This document shows positions 53,801 to 64,000 of a stretch of 64,000 nucleotides of DNA, piece by piece; the stretch's first letter is position 1, and each line of letters opens with the position of its first letter. The position numbers and the translations under genes are program-made. The notes under the pieces are model-generated. The model saw only the letters and a list, made by a program, of their open reading frames with translations. It did not search any database and was not told the DNA's origin. Source of the stretch: Taeniopygia guttata (taxonomy: Eukaryota; Chordata; Aves; Passeriformes; Estrildidae); assembly GCF_048771995.1 (NCBI RefSeq), contig NC_133028.1, positions 6,321,501 to 6,385,500 on the forward strand, given 5' to 3'.

Positions 53801-56800
53801 TGCCATTGTTCTCTCTCCAAAACCCAAACTTTGTGATATTTTATTTTTAACCTGCTGTAGCTGGTAGAGGGTGTCTAAAATCAGTGTCAACCAGTTTAGC
53901 AACATTTTCCAGTCAATGATGCAAAATTGTCCCATTATTGTGAATATATTTTTTTCCTTGCTTAGTTCCCTTGTTGCATTTTTTTTATTAATTGCCACCA
54001 TTAATTACTTGTTGCAATCAGGAGAGAATTATGTGATTTGATTCAAGGCTGGTATTTGCTTCTTTTTTCTTACCTGTTCTGCAATAATTTCCTTACTCTT
54101 TTCTTATAAGAATTTAAATAGCAACACCATATTTCACACCCTGAACTTATTCACTACTTACTGTGTTTTTTCCTGTCCTTCCTTCTCTGTGACCCCTTTT
54201 TCTGGTGCTTTTCAGCCTCACTTCAGCTTTAGGGTCTGGGGCTTGCAGACATTCCCCTGCTCAGAAATTTCCCTGTGTCAATGGCACCGCTCAGATGTGA
54301 AAAGTAACTCAAGTACTGGAGCTCTTGGAGAGCAGGACATGAACCAGCAGTGATCTGAGTGTAAACCAACCAAGCAGCTTCCAGAAAAGCTTTTCTGAGC
54401 CCAAATGATTTCAATGTGCTAAAATTCACAAAATGTAAGGCAGATGTGCAGTGGTTGGGAAATGATGCTGGCCATGAGATAAAAGCTGTGATAATTTCTG
54501 ACCTTCCTTTTGATGTTATCCATGTGATGCCACACCACTAGCAGGGTCACCTAATGCAAAATAATTAATAAGCAGGGAGGGAAAATGCAATTAGGAAGCA
54601 ATTCAGCAATGGTTTGCAAAAGCCTGTTTTCAGCCCACTGGAAGTTGTAGCAAGGCTGTTTGTGTAACAGCCTCCCTGTTGCCCAGAAACAGCACATGAG
54701 ACTACTGAGTGTCTGCAGAAACTCAGATCTGGTTTGTTTGGCTTGGATGTGCAGGAAAACTGATTTTTAAATGTTACTTCAGCTTTGAGTCAGTGATTAC
54801 TTTGGTACTTTTACAAGCCTTGCCTGGAAATGGGATGTTAATTGTTGTTAATGAGTCTGTCCACCTGAGTAAGCTCTGCAGGGCAGAACTCACAGAACAT
54901 AATTCCTCTGTGATGTCTCCAGAGTCTGCACTGCTCACCCTGGTGTCTCTAGCATTTAAGAGCAACGGCACCAAATCTGCTCCTTCAGACCTCAGAGCTT
55001 TCTTCTCAGTCCAGGACAGTAGCAAATTTCTGTTCCTCTATCGGTCCCATGGGAATTTTGGAATGGAGTAAAGCCAAGGTTCAGCTCTTGCTGACAACTT
55101 TGACACAGGGAGAGGACACTTGTGGGTATGGGACTGTGGGATACTGAATAGGGAAAGAAGAATTTGGATATGGACCTGGAGATTCATATTTTTATCTAGC
55201 TTAATCCATGCTGTAGCTGTGAGTAAAGGTGTACCGAGCTGCTTTATCCTGATGGTGGTTTTTTTTTCTGTGTTGACAACTTCTGTTCCGATTGCTTCAG
55301 TTCAATTTTCATTGACCTTTCCTCTGCTACGGTACCTTAGGACCTGTGTTTATGGCATTTCTTCGCAATCTATCAGTCATGTTTGCCTGTGAGGGATATT
55401 TCATAGTAGCTTCCTTTGGGGGTCCCAGGTAAATAAAAAAAATACCTAAAAAGCTAAATTAAAATATTCCTATTTGGGATGGAGAGAAGACAAAGTTTGA
55501 GCAGTTTGAAAGATAGTGAAGCTTTATATTTTGCTTTTGTGGGTGATACCTGCCTGAACACATGTTATGGTCTTATTCACAAGGAAATAAAACAACTTTA
55601 ATACCAAGTTTTTGTGTCATAGCTGATAATCCCATTTATCTGCCTCTAGCTCACCAGGCTTCTTGTGCAAAGTGCAAAGTCAAAATTGTCACACGTGGCA
55701 TTGTTCCCCAAGTTACTCCATCTATCTATCCAAAGTCACCACAAGGCTGTATTATGCCATGAATTTCTTAATCTCATCCTCCACTGGAAGAGCCAAGTAA
55801 CGGGTGGGGTTCTTAAGCCAGCAGTAAATGTCAGTGGGGCTTGGCTGCTTCAGGCTAAAAGGAAGGGCTAACAAGCTCAGAGACAAGAGCCCTCTTGGAA
55901 AATTCCCTGTGAGCAGCTGCTCAGCCACAGGAGCATCAGATCCAGAGATCAAAGCTGGCAGGGTGTCCCATGAGGAGGTGGGCAGTGATTCAGCCAAGCA
56001 CCATTCCAGTCAGCAGCCCCTACAGAGGAGCCCTGTCCACACTGCCTGTGCCCTGGGGAGCAATTCAGCTGGACAACATTGCATTCCCCAGACAGAAATA
56101 TTCTTTTAGTGCTATTCTAGATCAAATTCTTCACTCTGCACAGTGTCCATATGTCTATGTGTTTCCAAATTCATTTCTGCAAGAAATAAAAGTTTTTCTA
56201 GTGGCAGTAAGGTTTGCCCACTCTTGGGCTCATGGACCCTCATGTTCCCAAGTCCAAAATCTTCATCTCACTGGTGGAGCAGTTACTTCAGCTCAGTTAT
56301 CCTCCAGAACTGCAGACTGAGGTGTCTTTTCAATGACCCACTGTATCATTTTCACTGTGCTGCTCCTTCATTTTGGGGTGGGATTTATCTTGTTCATCTG
56401 TTGTCTTCTTTAGGCTGAGTTATTCCCCAGCTCTGGAAAGAGATGCAAAGATCTCTTTCCAGACTACGGCTGGTCATGGCATCCAGTCTGGGCCAGGCAT
56501 GTGCTGCTCTTTCTGGCCATATCCAACAGTCTTCAAATTAAAAAAAAAAAAAGTAAAGCAGAGAGGAAAAAAAATCCTCATTATTTACAGTGAAGAAATA
56601 TCATATTGCATGCTATTAAAACTGTAGTTAAAATCACCTGGGTTACTGCTCTTTACACAGGTAACTCCTGCTCAGAATTTGTTTGCTCATTGCCCAGAAA
56701 TGGTGGCCTTAGACACAAAAAACCCCATTGTCACTTTGTCCCCTTTCAGTTCATTTGACATGGTCTTGGCAAAATGAAAAGACAGTTGAAAGGCACCTCT

Positions 56801-56990
56801 ATCTCCTGTCACTGTTGCTATTAAGGGACACGTTCTGTGCAGTGTCCAGCCCACGTTTTAAAGCTTTTAAAATGTTCTTTGTCATTACAGTGCTACTGTC
56901 GGGTTCAAAGCAAATTCAGCTAAGGTGGGATTTAAGAATTACGGAACTAATTTACAAGAGCTCCATTTTGTAAAAAAAACATAGTAGAAG
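47828..56990. other. Non-coding intergenic
   Basis: About 9 kb without a recognisable gene. A TA/TG/CA-rich microsatellite lies at 51651-51765, and an A-run of about 17 at 52767-52783. An AT-rich segment with little simple repeat (about 52330-52790) looks like the kind of text found in conserved non-coding elements, though this cannot be shown from one sequence. The open frames (for example 50006-50422 and 51020-51430) have no family resemblance. Confidence 0.5.
51651..51765. repeat. Compound TA/TG/CA microsatellite
   Basis: Alternating purine-pyrimidine dinucleotides (tatatgcatgtatatgcg..., then (tg)n, then acacacac). It is interrupted and about 115 bp long. Confidence 0.85.
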
Positions 56991-57669
56991 TGAAAAATTA
57001 ATATCACTTTTATTTATAAAAGCAGACAATTTACAAAGGAAGAATTTGTACTTATTTTCAAATCAGAGTTGCAGTACTGGTAACTCATATTATTTATTCC
57101 TTGAAGTAAAATTAATATTTTCCCCCTTAACAAATGCTACTTAAAATTGCAAAATCAAGTGGCCAAACAACTTTTAAAATTCTGATCAAGATTAGTCATT
57201 TTTTAAGTTATTAATTTTAAAAAAGTAAATATTTTGAATCTTTACATAAGAGAGTTTTCAAAAAAAATTACAAGAACTGATATCTGATTATTGTCAGATT
57301 TTATTCTTACAGTCATGATAAATCTATTTCTTCTGTCTTCATTGGGATTAAAAACTAGAAACAACCATAAAAGTTACAATATCTGCCCCTGTGAATGGAA
57401 ATCTTTGCTCTGCAGAGGTTTTGTAGATCAGGCTGGAATAATTTTCAACTTAAATTCATTTAACTACCTAGGAATTAGGGAATAGCTTCTCAAATGTGCT
57501 TTTTATATTTAATTTTATTTTTATATTTTTAGATATGTAAAATATTAAGGCAGACTTGTGGAACAAGCAGAGTGAAAAATGGTCACAGTAAAGGTTCACA
57601 TGTTGAGCTGTTGAATGTATTAATTATTTTGTGCCTTTTTTTCATGCTAAGGTCATTCATGTGGAAGAT

Positions 57670-57744
57670 AAAAATATCTCTTTTTTTAGATATTTCAGGA
57701 TATCTGAAATATAGCCTGAAATATCTAAAAAAAAAGATATTTTT
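57670..57744. repeat. 30-bp inverted repeat with 15-base spacer
   Basis: Left arm 57670-57699 and right arm 57715-57744 are reverse complements over 30 bases with a single mismatch (C at 57680). The spacer 57700-57714 (atatctgaaatatag) also repeats part of the arm, so a shorter alternative hairpin (atatttcag/ctgaaatat) can form. Confidence 0.95.
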
Positions 57745-57751
57745 TTCAGGA

Positions 57752-57805
57752 TTCATAAAAGCTGAACCTGGTCTAAATTCTCATAAAAGTTGAACCTGGT
57801 CGAAA
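57752..57805. repeat. 28-bp tandem duplication
   Basis: 'cataaaagctgaacctggtctaaatt' at 57754 is followed by 'cataaaagttgaacctggtcgaaatt' at 57782. The two copies differ at two bases. A decayed third piece (aataaaagtta) follows at about 57808. The array starts directly after the right arm of the neighbouring inverted repeat. Confidence 0.93.
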
Positions 57806-59402
57806 TTAATAAAAGTTAGACAAAAATTATAAATTATAATCTGATACAGGATAGTTTTATGTTAACATGATTTTTAAAAAGCAGGAGAAAAATTAAACTA
57901 GACCCAAGTTTTATACAGCCTTATGATAAACACCGGAAATGTGGCAATGCCAAATGTAGAATTTATTCGTGCATTTAGTAGCTAACAATATGATACATAA
58001 TGTATGCAGTATTATACTATGCAAAAATGTTATAATTTAAAATTAGCTATATACTCATATAATTTTATATATTAGCTACATAAAATTAGGACTACTCACA
58101 GAATATTATTTTTATATCCTTGTTCCAAAATTTAAAAAAATATATATTATTGATGTATTATTACAATTGTTCTATTAATATATAATAAAAATAATTATTA
58201 TATTATTTTATTAAATTATATCAGAAGAAGAGTATTATTAAATATATATTATCACAACAACATGTCATATAAATAAAATGTAACCACAAAATTGTGTTTA
58301 AATTGCTTATTACTTTTTATTATTTTTCTACTTTTAATAGCTATATTTTCAATATTATTTTAACTTATATTTTCATATTATTATCCTCTTCAATTTTGAA
58401 GAATAGGCTATTTTGTTTAGTGGCCTGTGCTTCTATGTCCAGATCACATAACAATAATTTTTTTTTTCCTATAGAATTCTATAATTTTAAGAAGAAACTT
58501 TTCTCTATTTTGTCACACAATGTTACTGCTACTGAATATATGTGGTAGCCCACATGGGCTGGCATAGTCTGGTTGTATGCCATGTGGATGTTTCCTGAAA
58601 TTGCATATAAGAAAAATAAAAATACATTCTAGACAGCTCTAGCCTTTTCCAGATTTGTTTTTACATTTGTTACAAATTATTTCAATATTATAGAAGAATG
58701 TACACACACCTTTCTATTATTTCACACTCAGACAAAGAAAGATTTAACAGCAGACAAAATAAATCAGGAAATGTTAATTTAAAAATCAAGAGGATTGAGC
58801 TATGTCTGCTTTCTTTTACATTCTTTAGGTAACTTTAAAAACAGTCAGAAAGTATTTTTAAAATTGTCATAAATGGTCTTACTCCCTCTGGAGAAATGAA
58901 AACAATTATGCACAGAGATTTTAATTCAATTTTTTTTCTCTGTGTTATTTTTTTTCTAACTTTTGGTGTAGAGCTTCATCAATAAATTCAGACAGATTTT
59001 CATTTCTGAAAACGAAAACCCGTACCTCATTCTTAATACATTATTTAAGATCTGCTGCATTCTGTCCCCCTTTCTTAAAGGTATTTATAAATATATGACC
59101 AACTAGTAACAAGAATTGAAAATCCTCTGACTCATCTTTGGTGAACCCAAAGGCCAGTGATCACCTTAAAAGAAAAATCCTAAAAATAGAAGCTTTCACT
59201 AGAAATAAACATCAAAGCTTTTGATTAAATAATGGCTTTGGGTCTATTGAGGAAAGGAAATAGTGACTCTGTCCTTCCTCTCTGAGGTCAGTCACAGTCA
59301 TGGCAGGGTTCATATTTTATTCCCATTTCCAGTACTCTGGACCACTCTGCCTGGATTTCATCCAGTGTCCTTTCAAGCCTGACCAGTATAAGGTGAATAT
59401 CA

Positions 59403-59705
59403 ATGCAAATAAATTCAAGGGCAAAAGCATGGGGCAGTGACAGGTCCGCAAAACAAAAAATAAGGCTCTACAACAGCTGTGTGGTATCAGTTTTGCTCGA
59501 TGCTGCAAAGACCTGGGGCATTACGCAAGCTGACAAGAAAAGATTTGATGCATTTGATAGCAGGTGTTTAGGAGGGATCAGTAATGTCAAGTGGCATCAC
59601 TGTGTCAGGAACATCGAGTTTCAGGACAGAACAAGAAAGGAGAAGATTGTGGACTTCCTAACAAGGCAGTGACTTCCATGGTCCCACCACTCCATGAGCA
59701 TGCAG
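59403..59705 (+). pseudogene. Decayed LINE reverse-transcriptase C-terminal fragment (not CR1)
   Basis: The plus-strand frame contains KIRLYNSCVVSVLLDAAKTW, then FDAFDSRCLGGISNVKWHHC followed by VRN, then QDRTRKEKIVDFLTRQ. This order (LYNSCV.SVLLYG.E.W, then D.F..RCLR.I..I.W...V.N, then RT...) is the familiar region C-terminal to the polymerase motifs in several non-LTR retrotransposon clades. Key positions are damaged: LLYG has become LLDA and RCLRR has become RCLGG. The frame stops at TGA 59670-59672, where the family normally has Arg; a CGA-to-TGA change would explain it. Past the stop the same frame still shows LPWSHH...M in register with the usual LRWFGHV.RM. The catalytic polymerase motifs and endonuclease are absent, so it is a non-functional remnant. 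The clade (RTE-like or another) cannot be fixed by eye. Confidence 0.75.
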
Positions 59706-62700
59706 TGAGGCTGGAGGGTAGGGGAAGGTCTTGTGAGCTGGGTTTGCTCCTCCTGGCTTCCCAGCCCAACCTGAGACTCATCATAGGCTGGGAAAGACAG
59801 CAGAAATCTCTGGTAGATTTTGACTTACTTGTCTTCTGAGGATGAAAAAGCCTTGGAGCAAGGACTACTCTGCTTCTCCAGGGTGTAGAATGTGGTCCTA
59901 CAGGGAAAGAGGTGAATGGCAAAAGGAAAATAAAAGACATCTTTTTGCAGGACTGCTCTTCAGCAGGAATATTCACACAAATCAAGGATTTCCAAACAGG
60001 CCTCTAGGGTTTTGTAGTGAAAACTTAGACCAAGCAGACAAAATGGGCTTTAACAGACTGCAGAGCCAACAGCTACAGCAGTAGGCTCAGTCGACTCCAA
60101 TGAACTCCCACAGATGTGAGAGCAGAAAAGTCTCCTGTTGTTCACATTTTCTCCCAGAAACAGCCTTTCTGCATGTGGCTGAAGAGCATGTCTCAGTAAA
60201 ACACAGCCCAAAGAAGATAACTTAAAACAGATGGGAGAAAGAAATACTGAAGCCAGGCCATATGGGTAGAGTAGACCTGTTTGAAGCAAGTGCAGCCAAA
60301 TGGATTATGATGTAGTAATGTGTGAAAGAGGTTGCACTATTGTATGGACTATCTGTAAGTGGCATTTTTTCATGATTGAATCAAGAAAGGAAATGTACTC
60401 TATCCAAATGTTAATGAGAACCATACTTCAAAAATATCCATGTTGAGTTCTTGTATCAAATAATGTCAAAAATAACTCACTGTCCAAACTAGGATCTTAC
60501 CTTTTTGTTATTTATTTTAAAAACTCTTACTGAGGTTTTAAATATTTTCCTTAAATCTGCAGCTGATGAAGATTTTTTGTTTGGATTTTTTTTGTTGTTG
60601 TTCTTTTTTTTTTTTTTTTTTAATTTACAATATCTTTAGGCTTCAGAAAATGTAGATAGTAACTGAAATGGGCCATTAAGGTAAAAAAAATCAAATCTCT
60701 CTTAGCTCAAAACTCTGGTTTTGAGCTAGAATGTTTTGCTTTACTTTTCTATGAAGAGTTTAGGATAGTCTTCCAAAACCAGACACAACTAAAATATAAC
60801 ACTTCTAGTGGTAAAAATGTTATTTCTTTGCAATATTCTAAGCTGTGTTTTAAAAGCCAGCACAGGAACACTAATCAATGATTCTACAAACAGAATCTAT
60901 TACAAAATTAATTTTAAACCAACAATACTTACCCCAAGCTATTTTCAGTTGAATGTTTGGCTCTAGCATTGACTAAAAGAAAGTGAAAATATTTATTCAG
61001 GCAGCTAACTGGCCTATCAAACATCCAGCATTTGGGAGATCTCATGACAGAGCAAACACTCACACGAGTGCGAGGACAGCGCCGCATTTCAGCAGCACCA
61101 CAGCGTGCCAGGGCTCTGCAGAAGGAGACCTGGGTAACACCAATGACATTTAGCAAATTACTGCAGAAAACTGATAAGGGCATGATCCTTTTTTATGGCG
61201 AAGATCATGCATAATGCCTGCTGTGCCTCAGCACCTTTTCATAAATATAGAATGAAAGCTTGTGGCAATATGCTGACAGATGCCACAGAGCAAGCAGTGA
61301 TTTCCCCCTGCCCTAGGCCTGGAAGCTGTACCTGGAAGCCCCATGGTGTAACACTGCTGCTGATTCCATGGCTCAGGAGGTCATGTAGCAATTGTGCAGG
61401 ACAGAAAGTTGGATGAAGTGCTGAGTTTTGAAGGATGAGATTAACTCTTACTGTATTACGTGGCGAAAACACAACACGGCCTTGTTTTGGCAGTGTGTGG
61501 TCTCATTCTGCATGTAATTTAATGTGTGTACTAGCAAATATACATATAGAGAGAGGGTGGAAGAGAAAGTGTGCTAAAAAGTGGGTTTAGAGAAATTTAG
61601 AGAAATTTATAGAGAAGACTTTGGCATCACAACATGATAATTACTATTAAAATATCTTCCATGTGTGTCAAATAAGGGACTACGCCTAAAAAAGGAGGAA
61701 TTGAGACAAGCCTCTTTCTTACACTAAGATTGGAACCTGACCTAGGTCATTTGGGGCCTTTCCCACCAAAAGACCCTGGAGACAGGACTCCAGCCAATGG
61801 CAGCTAGATAATGGCATGTGATTAATGCAGGGATGGACAGCGGCACGTGGATAATCTGCCAGAGAAAGCACAGGGATCCCCTGCTGAAAGATGGCATGGG
61901 AAGGGTACCCACCTTCTTGTTGCATGTCAGCCCCAGGGGATCTGAGAGTTTCAAGATCTAACAGATAATTGTCTAAAGGACTGTCAGACTCATGGAGGTG
62001 TCTCAGTATCCCCATGCTCTGGTCACACCATGTTTGACCCTTTGGCTAAGTGCATGTGATGGGGTGGGCCTGCAAGGTTCACCACCAGAGGCCCATTTCC
62101 CAGAGGAACACCTAGCACAGCACAGAGGTAGCACTTCAGCACCCTATAAACTCCAGGATTATTGGTGGGAAAAGCATGTTCATGGATGCATCAAGGTCAA
62201 GTACACTTTTCCCTATCTATTCAATAGTGATGGCAGCTGTCTAATATTTAACCTGAATGTCCTGGAAAAAAAATCATTATTATGGCTAATGGAGGATTTC
62301 CTAAATACCTTTTTCTTTAGAAAAATTATCTGGATATTCTCCTCCCTTTTAATTAGGATAAAGCCTTCTCTCTCAACTTAGAAGCAAAAAGGCCAAATCA
62401 TTGTGCTAGTAGAAAGTAGCATCATGATCTGGGTATATTTCAGATGTATATTCAGGGGTGAAGTATACCAATACAAAATTAGTGGTAACTGCAGTTTTGC
62501 AATTTTAGTATGTTGTTCATGTCATTTACTGTTTTCCCATTTGAAAATTTTAAGTGCAGTGCTGTGCAATTGTTCCATGCCATAGCCTCTGTTTTTCCTG
62601 ACCACTCTTCTCTTCCAGCCATGGGAGGGCAGGGGCAAGAGTACCTCTGGGATTGAGAAAGCGACCCTGACTGTGCTTCTGCAGAGAATGACAGCAGCAC

Positions 62701-64000
62701 TTTCTGGGAAATGATTGCACAGCATTTCTTACAGAAGAGGCAACACACCACTTTGGGGTTTTGTGGTATTCCAGATCATAGGATGGATGTAGCATGGCAG
62801 ACTAAGTGCAGTGTTAAGTGCTACAGTTTCAAGTTAAGGTGCAATTGTCTAGGTAAGAAAGTCCGAGCATCTTGGCCACAGACAGATGTTTTCCAAACTC
62901 TACAAACCCCTTTGATTGGGAATAACTCTCTATGGACTCTATTTTTGCTGGGACAGAGAGTTAAGATCAAATCAATGAAAGGCCTCATTCACAGCAAAAG
63001 ATTTTTGTGGCAAAAGATTTTGCTGAGGCAAAAAGACCTTTAGAAAGAAGAGTGTGGGTCTCTTCCATGTCTCTGTGTTCTCATGAACTTGGCAAAAGTA
63101 AGGAAAAGACTAGAACTAGATTATGATTTATATTTATATAGCTTATAATTGTTATAACTAGTACTTTTCTTTTGTTAGAATGATACTGTTCAGTCAAAAC
63201 AAAAATTCTTCTGATAAATTTAACTGGTTTAAGAAGATTATAGAAACTTTTTAAACTATTTTATCTATTATAGAAAGAGGAAATAAAAGCAGTTTGGCAG
63301 AAATATTTCAGCTATATTTATATGTGGTTGGCTCAGGTGATGGGGAGCATCAGGGGTGAGGTTTTTTTTCCAAGCTGGAATTTCTAGACACATTCTTTTA
63401 ATTCTGCTTGAGAATCAAAACAGAATCTGAAATGGCAGAATTTTCCATGTGATAGAAACTTCAGTTTTGTCGTAGTACTAAGGTAGAAATGAAGATGAAA
63501 AGTTATAGCAAAACAGATTTAAACACTCATAAAGAATAAATCCAGGCACTTCAGATGTCAAGTAATTCTTAAGTGTAAGGGGAAATGTTAGAATTGTCCA
63601 GGTCTCTTTCAAGGGCGCATGTCCAAGAAGATGCCACTTTTCTGTCTTGCCCTGACAATCTCTGCTGCTGGCTCAGAGGGACCATGGTGACTCTTTGCTA
63701 CTGCATCGTTTTCAGAGAGTACTTGTGAACATAAATTCCATGGAGCTTATGGAAAATGAGCAAGATTATCAGTCCTCATGCACATAACGTGCTCATGTAA
63801 AGAAGGAGCTGACCTGTTGTGGCTGATTCCAACGGGGAATTAACAGACCTCGGTGTATAAGTCATCCAAACAATACCCGGCTCACCATCAAAGGTAGGTG
63901 AGGAGGGGACAGGAAGGGCAAGAATGGCAACATTACACACCAGAGTAACTTATAAAGGTCTCAAAGGGGGAATTTCCTTTGTTCCAAAGAAAAATCTGGC
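59706..64000. other. Non-coding intergenic to the window end
   Basis: No gene is recognised. There is a T-run at about 60602-60622 preceded by TTG repeats. The frames on both strands (for example 62711-63043 plus and 59605-59985 minus) have no family resemblance. No exon of a neighbouring gene is recognisable before the window ends. Confidence 0.5.

Larger units (their letters stand above)
56990..59250. other. AT-rich island
   Basis: This stretch is markedly richer in A+T than the rest of the window, most extreme around 57960-58400 (long runs of TATT, ATAT and AATT). It holds a 30-bp near-perfect inverted repeat (57670-57744) and a 28-bp tandem duplication (57752-57805). No coding gene is seen; the frames here are low-complexity Phe/Ile/Lys/Asn strings. 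Confidence 0.75.

Overview
The window looks like a piece of a bird genome. The evidence is one vertebrate gene with phased GT/AG exons (FGFRL1), about eight fragments of CR1 LINEs (the dominant interspersed repeat of birds and reptiles; their 3' ends carry the usual 'ccttaacaattctatgattctgtg'-type tail), and long microsatellites in otherwise unique, CpG-poor sequence. The bird group cannot be determined by eye. There is no sign of bacterial, plasmid or phage organisation, and no CRISPR array, operon, rRNA or tRNA.

Layout. 1-568 is intron. 569-922 is an internal FGFRL1 exon that encodes the whole third Ig-like domain. 923-3731 is an intron holding one antisense CR1. 3732-4141 is the last coding exon, with the transmembrane helix and a short histidine-rich tail. 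The 3' UTR probably runs from 4142 to about 5545 and contains TA-rich and AAT microsatellites. From about 5.5 kb to the end (roughly 58 kb) I find no convincing protein-coding exon. This intergenic stretch holds CR1 fragments (10.1, 10.6, 14.4, 23.5, 27.8, 35.5 and 44.6 kb), a (TTTC)n tract at 11.3-11.5 kb, a 750-bp (GAAGGA)n array at 47.1-47.8 kb, an AT-rich island at about 57.0-59.2 kb, and a decayed piece of non-CR1 LINE reverse transcriptase at 59.4-59.7 kb.

How it fits together. The only gene seen is the 3' end of FGFRL1, a single-pass FGF-binding receptor that lacks a tyrosine kinase domain. The rest is non-coding. Its more interesting parts are a CpG-dense pocket at 12.06-12.36 kb and an isolated CpG-rich patch at 31.25 kb (both possible regulatory elements), several near-perfect hairpins, a minisatellite-like unit on both sides of a CR1 pair, and the LINE remnant. 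I did not find a new multigene biological system. Most long open frames here are chance frames or read through simple repeats.
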